Assembly: GCA_013398955.1 (NCBI GenBank)
Contig: VWPU01004883.1
Coordinates: forward strand, 124,001 to 188,000
Source of the DNA: Callaeas wilsoni
Lineage: Eukaryota > Chordata > Aves > Passeriformes > Callaeidae
Length of the DNA stretch: 64,000 bases
Direction of reading: 5' to 3'
The position numbers and the translations under genes were made by a program. Positions 49,839 through 61,400 of this stretch are shown here, piece after piece; the stretch's first letter is position 1; every line of letters begins with the position of its first letter. The notes beneath the pieces were generated by a model. The model did not search any database and was not told where the DNA came from. It saw nothing but the letters and a program-made list of their open reading frames with translations.

Positions 49839-52250
49839 CTACAATATAACTTCTGCTGTGTTTACCATGTGTGGCTTTTTTTTCTTGAGATGTTTACTCT
49901 TCATTTTAGAGAGATGCTTTGAAGGGCAAGGGCTGTAGTTGATTTTAGGGGAAAGACAGCCCGTAGGGTTGGCCGTGCTCCCACGCAGTTATCCCGTGCT
50001 CACATGAAAGCTGGAGTTTGTCCTCCTTGCAGCTCGACAGCCCAGGGAGCTGCTGGGATCTTGGTGGGGATGACTCAAATGACCTCATATTCAGCAGTTA
50101 ATTGGAAGCCAAGTGTGATGGGAGTTGCCAGGGGTCCTGTTTGCTTTTGAAAACACACCAAGGATTTTGGGACTGCCCCTGATGTAACGGAGAGAACATA
50201 GCAGTGGTGAATTATCACGTGGATGAAGGATGCTTAGGAGAAAATTAGGACAGCGGAGCAGCTCAGAGTGCGGAGAAGGAGAAAGGATGCTGTAATTGCA
50301 AATCTAATTGCAACAACATGCAAAGCTCAAACCAATACCTTCCCTAAATGCTGTCATTATGTTCTCTTCTGTGCTCTAGAAAGTGATTTGGCTGTAAATG
50401 GGGAATGGAATTCATCTCCTGAGCAAAAGCAGTTTGCCTTATGGAGAGTGCACTGAGCAGACTGAGTGGTGTCTGTGGGTACTGGAGGGGAAGAGGAGGA
50501 TGGAGAGATCCTGTTCTGCTGCCTCTCTGCTAAGTAAGTTCATTGCAGGGCAGGTGTGACTGCATTTAGGTTTTTTTCTTCATTTTCAGTAACATGGAAG
50601 TATTTCCTTTCACATGTCTGTCAGATGAACAACTGTAAACTGTTTCCCTGGAAAAATATTTCTCTTCAGTCAAATCTAGGCTAGAGAGTTGGTAATAGCT
50701 GCTGGTACTATTTATGTTAAAACCTGTTTTTCTTTATAATTTTATTGAGACAGTTCCTGTAGCCCCAGGCTGTCCTTCAGTCTTGGGGTCCTTTTACCTG
50801 CTGACCAACCCAACTGTCCTGGCTGACCTTTCAGTCCATGACGTGCTCTGAACACGCTGTACCTCCAGCAGTGCCCCCAGTCTTGCTGTCACACCTTGAA
50901 TTTGGATGTTCCTTCCCTTCCCATATGGACACTTGCTATCCACGTTCAGTCTTTGACCTTTAGATTTAGAAGGAGGAGATAACCTTTGTCTCCAGGCTTA
51001 GCTGGGTGGTTAGTGGTCACCTTCACTGTCCGAAATACGGCCTTTTGCATTTAGGGATGTGGGGAAAAAGACCTTTTTTCCTGCCCCAACAATTCCTGAT
51101 TTCCCCAAGTGAAACTTTTCAGTGCAACTAGGTTTTATGAAGTGCTGCAGTAACTGCACAGCTGCACAGCCCTACTCGGTCTATGATGGCAGAATTCCCA
51201 GGAAGGAGATGATTTGTCCAGAGTGCCCCTGCATTTCTGTAGCAGGGGAGGTAGCAAACCTCAGCAGTGAAAGGAGGGGGCAGCACTGTCAGGTTACCTC
51301 AGAGTTTTGGCTCTTTGGGTTTATGCCAGGGGCCTGTGCTGCTTTGACCCTGTTCTGTAGCCTCGTAAGCATCAAGGTTCTTCCATGCAGTTGAAAGACG
51401 AAACATTTCATCAGCTGCTAACCCCTGTGTGCATATTGCAGGGTAACCAGTCACCTCCTTAAAAAAACCTGACTTCTGGAAATTTTCCCTTTGTCTGCAT
51501 TCTTCTTCTCCATCAGTGCCTTGGAGGGAGGCATTAGGTGCTGTCTGAAGCTGGGAATGCATTAGGAATATTTCAGCCAGAAGCCCACACGAAAAGTTTT
51601 ATGTTTAGCTCCGAGCCCAAGCCTTATATTTGGGAAGCCTTTCTCAGGGAGGGGAGAAGGATCCTTCTGTTTGTCTTTCTCTGCAAATGCCTGGTTATAA
51701 TTGCCAGCACATACAGAAGTGAGCCAAACACACTGTCTGCCAGACATTAACCTCTGAAAAAATGTTTGTTACAAGCACCGAGTGTTGCAGCATCTAACAA
51801 GTGATAAGTCACATACCATTTTGAGGATATTTGCTCTCAGCCACTTTGTTCGATGTCAAATCTGTTTCATTTCTGTTGTGACAATTCTGTTCTTTCTTTG
51901 CTAGACTCTGGCAGAAAAAATGTCAAGTACAACACTAAATATTTTGCTGAGGAAACCCATTCAGCCATGTTGAATTAGAAGAGTGTCTCCAGGAAGAAGG
52001 CAGGCTCTGTTTTCAGTTGCCATCTGCTTGTTAAGAATGTCTGCATGTTGCTTTCCTGCAAAGGATGTGGGGTTTTATAGACACAAGACAGTCTAATTTT
52101 TCAGTCTTCACAGCAGCAACGTTTATTTCATTAGAACTGTGTTCGTCTGTGCCTTGATGCCAATATGAAGACGAGGAGTGTACATCCACCAGGGTTGAGT
52201 TGCCGCGTAAAAGAACGGTGGGCAAAGATGTAGAAGGTTCTCCTCAGAGC

Positions 52251-52346
52251 GCGGTCAGGGGCTTTATCCCTAAAAGTTGTTGTTGTTCCTGGCAGGGAGT
52301 GCGGTCACGGCTTTATCCCTGAACGTTTTGCTGTTGTTCCCGGCAG
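52251..52346 (+). repeat. MAD1L1: Tandem duplication of the 3' splice-site region
   Basis: Two imperfect copies (52251-52295 and 52301-52346, period about 50 bp) both contain gcggtca, ctttatccct and a tgttgttcc-ggcag ending. Each copy therefore ends in a polypyrimidine-like stretch plus AG. The second AG (52345-52346) is the acceptor that restores the conserved MAD1 frame. The first (52294-52295) is a potential decoy. Using it would add 51 nt and place a TGA in frame at 52320-52322. Confidence 0.9.
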
Positions 52347-52487
52347 GAGCGTGACGGGATGCGGGCGATCCTGGAGTCGTACGACAGCGAGCTGACCCCG
52401 GCGGAGCACTCGCCGCAGCTGAGCCGGCGCATGCGCGAGGCCGAGGACATGGTGCAGAAGCTGCATGCCCACAACACCGAGCTGGAG
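52347..52487 (+). CDS. MAD1L1: MAD1L1 internal coding exon (coiled coil, SYDSELTPAE region)
   Basis: This 141-nt exon of exactly 47 codons is in phase 0 at both ends, with acceptor cccggcag before it and donor gtaata after its final Glu codon. It continues directly from the exon at 10030-10174. The product starts ERDGMRAIL and includes SYDSELTPAE and RRMREAEDMVQK. These are near-identical to human MAD1 about residues 407-453 by my count, with Ser-Pro at SPQL conserved. It belongs to the central coiled coil ahead of the MAD2-interaction motif. The exon contains 17 CpG in 141 nt and is far GC-richer than its flanks, typical of GC-biased coding exons in birds. Skipping it would not shift the frame. 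The donor gtaata is weaker than consensus at its last position. Confidence 0.97.
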
Positions 52488-55400
52488 GTAATAAAGCAGC
52501 ATCCTGCTCTAACCCCAGGGGTGAAGGAGTTGAGACCTCAGAGATTGAATTGCGTGGTGACGGGATCTGCTCTCGCAGAAGCCAGATTAGCGATGCTCGT
52601 GCTTCGAAATTCCAGGATCAATAAGAGCCATGAGTTACTGTTCTGCAGCTGAAGCTGGCAGAAGCCAAGAGCAATCATCTTTGGGTGTGCTGAGTGCGCC
52701 GTGCTGCACTGCATGGCTGGAGGCACAACCACTCGCTGTGGTTAAGGGCAAGTGAAGGGGTAGCAGGGGTGAGGTCTTGTGTGGTGCAGTCGAAGTGATT
52801 CACTCTATCACATGTATGATCAAGGCTTTCCTGTACACAGTGTGAGCAACTCGTGTTTACAGCAGCTTTGCTTAAGGGTTGAAGAAGTAAAGTATGTGTC
52901 TGCTGTAAATTCTTCACTTCTTGGCGTTGGGCCTGAAAACCTCAGAATACTGGTCACTTTTAAATGCTTTTTACTAGGTTTTCCTCTAAGAAACAAAACG
53001 TTCTGTCCAAAGATAGAAGTATTTCTTGAAGGAATTCTTATAGTCTTCTTAGTTCTCTCTTTGAAAATTTGGAATCTGAAATGTGACTGTGGTGAGCTAA
53101 ATGTTAACGTACACTGGCCAAATTGTTCCTCTCTTCTGTTCTGATTAGTGGAATGGGCTTTGTGGTCATGGGTTGAAATATTTGGACTATACTCGTGATC
53201 TTAAAGCTTGGCAGTTCTATTACATCAGGCTTTACAATAGTCATAAGTATGTGAGTTTTTCTTCATGTCTAATTCCATCATCGTGTGGGTTTAGATGCTA
53301 TAACTCAAATGGAGCGGACTGGTAGAAATTGCTCCTTGGGTTCATGCTCAAGCCACAGTGTGAACTGTCTCACTCTGCACAAAACTCTGTTGTTTCTGTC
53401 ATCTTTAAAAATGCTTTTTCCTTGCCTTGGGAGATGGGGACTTATTTCAGGCAGTACTGGCTCCAGTGATCTTTAAATCCTTAGAACAGCACAATGTGGT
53501 GTGGATCAGTGTCCTGGTATAGATCCATTTCATTGCTGTTTCTCAGAAAAGGAATTCTGCAAAGTTTTGGGCAAGCTGATAGAGCTGGTAACACCAGATA
53601 AAATGGAAATTTGCCTGAATTCATCTGCCTCAGAATATTTCTCTATTTTGTTTTTTGAACACTGTATTGCTTCCCAGCAGACAGAGCAGGATTCAGTGAT
53701 GCTGACATAAAGGGATAGGTGGCTATTTTATCCTGCTTCCTTTGCTGTTCCCAACAGTGGCTCTAGGTTGTTGCAGGGAGATTTTCTGAATTGTTTCCTT
53801 GAATATGTCAGGTATGCTGTGTTGTCTTCAGGCAATAGCAAATTATCATTTCTTCTTCAGATGAAAGCATGGAAGAGTGTGGGAACCATTTGGTTGTACC
53901 CCTTTAATTATTTATAGGGAACAAATTCTAAGTTTATTTTCATGGATATGGATTAAGGGCTACATGGAAAATTTCAGAAAGAAGCTGTGTTCTCTGGAGG
54001 TTTGTTGTGTGTGATGTCAACCTCTAAGCCTTTCAAAGACTTTGCTAGAAGCAGGACTCAAAGACCTGATATTTTCCTCACAGTGTAAAATTTTATGCTT
54101 CAGCTTGATTGTGTTTGCTTTTCTGACTGCAGTGTTGGCTGCTGAATCCCATCTGTTTGGAAATTTTGGGGGAAAGTGTTTTGTTCCAGTAAAAATCGGA
54201 AAACTGGAAAGGGAAATTGAGGTACAGGCAGGACCCCTGGTGCTTCATCATCAGGAGCAGCAGCTGTAATCAGCTGCCAGTAGATCAAAGCTGCTGAGAT
54301 GGTCGATGGCAGCTATTAATAACTCCTGACTTAATGCTCTGCACCTTCCCAGCTCTGCTGAGCCTCCCCATGAGGTTTGGAAGAGTCGACACCTGCATGA
54401 CTCAGCTCACAAACAGGAGACTGCTGGGACGAGGCACCTTGGAGCCTCGGGTGTTTGAGATGTGGGAGAAACAGCCTCTGTAGGGGGCGAGGAGGGAAGG
54501 AAAAGGGAATTTCAGCACGTTTCAATCAGTGTGGCAGAAGGGTTGGAGCATCCTGGGAGCCTCTGGTGTGGATGGGCTGGGGAGGGCAGCACACAGGCAG
54601 CTGGAGAGAAGCAAAGGAGAACCAGGAGAGCTGGACAGGGAGCATCATGCACGTGGCAGCAAAGCAGCTGGTGCACAGCTGCTCGAGACAGAGCCAGGGG
54701 AGGCCTGGGGCAGCTGCAGAGAGGGACAGTGATGGATCTGAGCTGAAAGTTTCTTTTTTTTTCTTTTTGGAAGGCTGGGATGGTTGAAGTGTGGAAAACA
54801 ATCAAGATCACCAGTTAGCAGGGGATGTGCTGCTGTGGATGGCCACGGAGGTGTCCCTGGCACCCAGCAGACAGTGGGGTGCAGCCCCTGCGTGCTCCAT
54901 CTCTGCTGGGGAGGCTCCAGGGATCGCTGTGCTCCAGGAGCTTCTGGGGTTGAAAAAAACCCTTGAAGACTCTGAGGTAGATGCATCTTCCAGCATTACA
55001 TTTTGTGGGTTCTGCCCTTCAGCTTTGTTCATACATTTTAACATTTGCACCATGAACCATGTCTGACCTCTCTGACTTTTTATCACAGTTTTATTCCCTT
55101 TTTTCTTTTTTCAATTTTTGCTACAAAGTACTTAATTCAACAAAATCTCTGTCTGTGCTCCCTAGAAGAGAACCCTTTAAGAGTTTCTTTTTTTTTTGTT
55201 TCTTCTGGCTGCCCAAATCTGTTACCAGAAACCCCACCTCTGACAAATGATACAGGGGGAAAAAGAAATGTTCTCAGCAGGGATTTTTCCTTACTCTGGG
55301 AAGGGAGATTTCCCCATCCATTTCAGCAGCAGTCAGGAAGCTCTGGTGAAGATGGAGTGAGAGATAATACAGGAAGAGAGAGGAGGAAGCTGTGTGGGAC

Positions 55401-58400
55401 TGGGAAGATTTTGGGCTGAGGCAACAGCTTTTAACTCATTGGGGAGATGAGGTCTCTGTTAAGTCCATTGCTGGGTGTGCAAATGGAAGTGGGAAGCTGC
55501 TTAAAAGGGCACAGGGAATGTGAGAGGTGTGTGCAAGCTCTGGAGGGGGCTGTGTGAGGGTTCATGTCTGCTGGGAGGATGGAGTTAGGAGACACAGGGA
55601 GCTGTGCCCCAGCCCTTGCTGGGCAGGAGAGCTGCTGGGAGCACTGCCTTGTCTGCATCAGACATCGCCTGGATTTACAGGCACCTTCCAGAAATGGGAT
55701 ACAGCGGGGTGCTTTGATCCCACATCATTTCAGAGGTGATGCTGCAGAAGAACTCCTCCTGTCAGAGCCTGATGGGGAACAGGACTGGAAGGCAAAGAAA
55801 GGCTGATGGGGAACTCTTTAAATGCCCTTCACTGATGATGGACTGTAATGCCTGGACATGCAAACACATGGACAAACTGTTGCTTTTTCCTCCCCAGAAC
55901 TGCCTGCCCCTAGCCCAACCCCCTACTCCACAGGGCTGATGTGGCTGGAGGGGTTGAAGGAAGCATTTTACAGAATGTTGAATGTAAAGCGTGGAGAGAT
56001 GCAAAGAAAAATGTCATCTGAAATGGTGGCTGGAAAAGCAAGTGGGCTGTGTCAGCCCATTTCACGTGGTTAATGAACTGTCACTCACCATCTTTTAAAA
56101 AGTGTGTTTTGGAACTGGAGAGGGAATGAGTTTGTCCCTGGCCAGCCTGTTATAAATACTTCAACAGAATTGTAAGTGTATTTCTATGGCAGAGTGAGTT
56201 TTTGTTTTGATACTGGTCATATTAGTAGTTTTCTTGCCAATCTTAGTTAACTTTTACCACCTTAGCTCTCATTACTTCTAATTTCAAGGTAAATATGACA
56301 AAACAAGAAGCTTCTGTGCATGCAGCAGCTCCTGTGAAAAAGCTTTGATGTGGAGTTTAGTGTTGGAAAAGTTAAATCCAGCTGCACAAAAGGGAGATAA
56401 TCATAAATATAACTGCATTAATAGTGATTTTATTACAACTCTCCTGGCTCCATACGAAACTTTAATGAAGAGAGATTTGCAAGGAAGCCTCATGCTGACA
56501 CCTTCAATGGTCTCCAGCATCTTTCACGTTGAGAGATTCCCCCTGTCTGTGAGCACCATATGTACCCTAATCAGTTAATTGTGAGCCTGACAGTTTCAGC
56601 ACATGAAATGCCATATGTTCTGTGTTTCTGTTCCATCACGGGCATTACCGGTGACCTCAAAACTCATTGGCCAAATATCGTCACATTGTCTGCCCCTGAG
56701 AACCGCAGTGCATCTGCTGATGGTGAAACCTGGACCTTGCTGATTTTGTGGTGCTAAGTCACCAATCTGCTCCTTGCGAAGGGGGTTTACTCAGCAGCCA
56801 CCCCAGTGCTTAAAGTGCTTAAATTTTACAGTGAATGCATTAAAATGTTAATTTGAGCAGCTAAGAGTTCTTCCTTGTCTTTCACCCAGCTTCCCACATC
56901 AGTGCTTTTCCACTTTTTTTGCCTAATTTTTTTTTTTCCCCTTTGATCCACGCTTTGTGTTTATCTTGCTCCTTTGCCATATTTCCTCCCCCCCTCAAAG
57001 GTAGATTGCTCCTTTACACAGCAGAAGGGCTTTCTGTGGTGATGGGAACTTTACAGACGTTTCCTCCCATCTGTGCAAGGTACAGAGGAGCTGGTTTTAA
57101 TTTTCAAGTCTCTCCTGCCTACTTCCTCTTCCTCTCTGCTGCCATCCAACCTCTTTTTGCTCAGTGACAACTTTAAGAAGCACTGAGATGATTACTCTGC
57201 TCCCTTCGGATGTCCATAAGGAGCAAATCTGAATCACTAGAGCTTTCCTGCCACTCCAGAATGGCACATGTTTCACTTGCCCAGACTTCTGCTGTCACTG
57301 TAGCATCTTATCTGTGGCTCGTGGGAGAAAACAGGCTCTCTCTGGAGATGGTGCTGAGATGCTCCACGCATCAGCTCCCCCTGATTGCTGAAGCAGTCAC
57401 AGGCCTAACCATCATCTTCTGACAAAGCAAACACCTTGTTGAAATAGCACTTGGAACCCAAATGCTTCAGCATCTCTCAGCAGACTCGAGATGCTGAAGG
57501 AACCACCGAGGTCCTTTGCATTTGTTTTCCTTTGCTAAAGGAGAGCAGGTCAGGCCTGTGTTCTCTGGCAGTCCTGCAAAATGGATTATCTTGGGCTCTC
57601 TGTTATTTCATGTGTTTCCATCTTCCTTCAGACCTGGGTGACCTTATCGAGTCAGTGAGTCGTTAGTTTCCTCCCCTCCCTTTTACACCTGCCAGTGGCT
57701 GTGTTTTGGGAGAACACCTGGCAAATAATCATCATATAAATGAGGAAGTCAAGTCACCAAGAGGTTTAATGATTTGTTAAAGGTGACAGTCCCTGCCCTG
57801 TGGAAGGACAGTGACTCTTAAAACTAATTGATGCTGCAGCAGATCCTGTCTCTGTGTAGCTGAGACTTTTTGTTCGGTCAAACTAGATTTTAAAACTAAT
57901 TCCTCTTATTTTTTTGAGGAGATTCCTCATTTTGGATCTGTCCTGAAAGTCAGTAATTGACCAAGAGAAGCAGTCCGTGGCACTTCCTTACACTGGAGAT
58001 ATTCTGCACAAGCCAGCATTGTTTTCACTACAGGGAGATTTTTGCAGCTATTTTTAGTGTGTGGATGCTCTGACAGTTTAAGAATGGCTTTAAGTCAGCA
58101 GTTCCCAGGGACCACAGCTAACTGGAAGCAACCTCCATCATTCTCAGGAATGAGAATGTCCTGTCACCAGCTTGCATAGGGTGAATCATTAACTAGGACA
58201 ACTTTGCTAGCCTTTGAAAAGCTGCCTTGTGGACAAGCCCCCAGAAAAATACCCTCAGCTGCAAACCAACCAGCAGCCTCAAGGACACTTTTACCTCTTG
58301 GCTTGCACATTGAAGTGCAGGGGACAGAAAAGCATTTTCCAGCTCTGCAGCTCTCGTGTGCTTGAAGTGCAGCTGGATGGCAGCAGGGATAGACAACTGT

Positions 58401-61400
58401 CATTGCTATCACCTCTTGCTGGAAGTCACACTCCTGGTGCAGAGGCAGTCAGGGACACTCTGCCCCTTGTTCTCTTGCTGGGTCACACCCTGACTCTCTC
58501 ATGTAAGGATGTGCAGTAATGATAAATATAAACAATCACCTGTGTTAGAAGAGCAGGGAGTTCAGGGTGGACTCTGGCTGTCCCAATGCCTCAAGCCTGC
58601 AGGAAGCACACCCAGCCTCGGTGAGACTGTGCTGATATCATCATCCTGCTGTCCAGGTTTGATGCTCAGAGGATGTGGGAATGCTCCTGTGCTCAGGCTC
58701 TAAGCACTCACTTCAGCCCAGGCAGATTGATAGCTGCCAGCAACAGAAAGATCTTTCCTTCTTCCCAACAGTGCTCCAGTTAAAATGCTCTTGGTATGAA
58801 CAAATCCGCCCATAGTTTCTTCTGGTGTTATGAATAACCAAGCACAAAAGAGGCTTGACCTAAGGAATTTGGATTAGCTTCAGATGTCCCTGGCTATAGG
58901 AAACATGAGAAACAGATGAACTGTGTCTAAATTCCTACAGAAGATTTAAAATTGGGTTCTTTCTTAGTGATGTATTGGAAAGAGCCGATAACTGAGGTGC
59001 AGTTATGAGTCATATTTACCACAATAGAGCAGGGGAGAGCGTTTCATGCGATGCTGAGAGCTTTAAAATGCTTTATACTGGAGAGCCTGCATGCCTGTAC
59101 TGAGAGATACAGACTCTGCAATTAGATGTCTTTAGGTGGAGGAGGAAGCAGGAATACATTTGGAGTGGGAGCAGTGGCCCCATCCACAGCAAAGGCGTCG
59201 CATTAAAGAACTACCTCTGTGCAGTGTGGTGCAAATCCCCTCCTGCAGCTGGGGAGCGGGGCTGAACTGGGGCACAGGCAGAGCAGTGATGACATGTCTC
59301 TTCTCTCTTGGGCAGAAGATGGAAAAAGACAAATTAGGCATCTTTGGGGAATGGTTTAGGAACAGATAGCTCCCAGCTTTTCAAAGGGATGACTTTAAAA
59401 GAGTAGAATCATGTTTTTACGTTACTCTCCATCACTTGCTGCTGCAGTCAGTGTGAAGGGATGGATGGGAGGCAGTACAGAGGTTGCTGGGCAAGTTCCT
59501 CTAGACATTGCACCCTTTTCCAGTGTTGCTTCCCACAACTGCAGAATTGTTTGGTTTTCTGTAACGTTAGAGAAACATTCAACATTAGGACTACTGCTTT
59601 CCATGTTTAATTTGGAGATTTAACCTTTATGAATCTCTTCCGAGCTGGAAAGTGTGGTGATTTGAGGTAGCACTGGTCTGATCCACGTGGACTGTGCAGC
59701 TACAGCCCATGTCACTGCTGTGCCACACATCTGGTTTGTCTTTGGGGGTACCCAAGTGATCCTTGAATGGTCAAAGTTTCCCAACAGCTTCCAAGGTATA
59801 TGGTCTCTTTCTGGAATGAGGTGATGGGATCTGCTGGGAGGCAGTGCCACATCCTCCGGAGCATTCCAGCCCAAAGTTTCCTGAAGTGCGTGGTTCGTGT
59901 TCGTGTGGCTCAAGCACCGGTTAAATATTTTGGTGCCTGACTCTTTAGGAATGGGAGAATTGGCTGGGATTGACCAGTTTCTGTCCAAACTAGAAGCTGG
60001 GCTTGTCTAGGTTATGTTTCCCAGAGGGGCTCTCAGGCCAGTGCTTCTCATCTCTTTTGAGCTCTATTGGTGAATCAATCAGGCTCAGGCCAATAATGGC
60101 TCCTGTCTGTTAGAACTGCTACTTAGGCACCTTCTCACATCAATGAAAGCTTTAACAGCCCATGGAAACCAAGCAGTTTTGGGGAGAAAGGAAATAAATA
60201 TCTCCTGGAAGAAACTGAAAACTAAGATTGCAGATCAGGATAATGTTTTACACGGAAATTTTACCTGTTCCCTAACTTTGAGTTGTACTAATGAGATTAA
60301 ACAGCTCTTGTCTGGAAGTCTTGAGATGTTCTGAACTTGTTGAGATTTGTTGATTTTTATAATCATTAGATTTGAATTCTGTGATTTGTAGTGCTTCATT
60401 TCAGAATAATTGCATAATCTGCATAATTTAAGATTTAAAGTATGTAGTTGTAAGTGTTTTCGTGTCATCTTTTAATTCAAGATGATGGTGACCTGTAAGA
60501 TCAAATTATATTTTTAATGATTATTTTCTGTATAAAAACACTCAGTAAAGATTACAAGGGTTTCCTGTGGGGCCTCCACATAGGCTCAGCACAATTTTGC
60601 CTGCTATGTTTCTGTGGAGTCCAGCTACAGAGTTTTGTTGAAATCCTGTTACCAAACAGTTATAACACAGAAATAGATAAAATGCTTTGAGAAAACAACA
60701 CCAATGCAAACTCGTTCCCATGCTCTGGTGGATCCCAACACTCCTGCTCTTCGCAGTTTGCAAGGATTGTAAGATCCACTTTAATGCGCTTAATACTTTG
60801 GTTATTGTGGCGATTAGACCAACAGTAGTTGCTGCCTTGGTTTTCTTTTCGAAGCCCATTGATTCTTTATTTTGGCCTTAATTACAAGTAGTAGAAGAGG
60901 TGTTTCTTCAGGGAACTAATTAGTCTAAAAAGCCTGGTTCAGCGTAGTGCCTGAGCAGTTTGTCGAACACGGCCTAAATGGAAGTGCCAATTGCAGTTGT
61001 TTTGTTTCGGAACATCCGTAATTGTTCACCCTTAGTACTTCTCCATGTCATGAGTTAGGTTTGCTCCCATCTGTTCTCCCAGCCTTTCACCATGGCCTGG
61101 GTTGTCCAGAGGCAGCAGCACCTCCATTTCCTCAGCCTGGTTTGCATTAAGGTCATGAATTTGAGCACGGCACCATTGCCGGTCAAAACTTGAACAGAAT
61201 TCAAAGGAAGGTGCCTGGATTTCTCTCTTTATTTTTCTCTTTTTCTTTTTCACTTCAATGTGACCAGCCTACTAATATTTGAATCAGGCTGGGAGCAGAG
61301 TAAGTGAAAAACCCAGCTGATAGCAGTTCTCACCATGCTGTGAATAAAAACTAAGCTGTTGATATAGATCTCCTCTGTTCAGGGGTGGTCCAGGTAAATT

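Larger units (their letters stand above)
33358..52250 (+). other. MAD1L1: MAD1L1 large intron, last segment
   Basis: No exon, RNA gene or full mobile element is recognisable. Simple repeats are a 14-T run at 44489-44502, a 20-bp-period duplication at 45636-45672, a (TG)n tract at about 48460-48473, a (TGA)n tract at 48691-48706 and a 14-T run at 49825-49838. The block 47690-48330 stands out as repeat-free, AT-rich sequence with homeodomain-type cores. The longest open frames (39389-39976 and 46013-46549, both minus) have no recognisable domain and no supporting splice context. Confidence 0.8.

Noticed and set aside
52646..52690. Possible extra coiled-coil exon after a ctgcag acceptor (frame reads QLKLAEAKSNHL)
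   Set aside because: It looks coil-like for only about a dozen residues, does not match the expected next MAD1 segment, and no donor follows before a sensible exon end.
53501..53710. Short plus-strand frame with a Cys- and Glu-rich sequence, considered as a downstream MAD1L1 exon
   Set aside because: It shows no match to the MAD1 coiled coil and contains helix-breaking composition. No acceptor/donor pair preserves phase 0.
54430..55090. Cluster of overlapping open frames on both strands in a GC-richer patch
   Set aside because: Open frames in nearly every frame at once indicate low stop frequency and not coding. No domain is recognisable in any.
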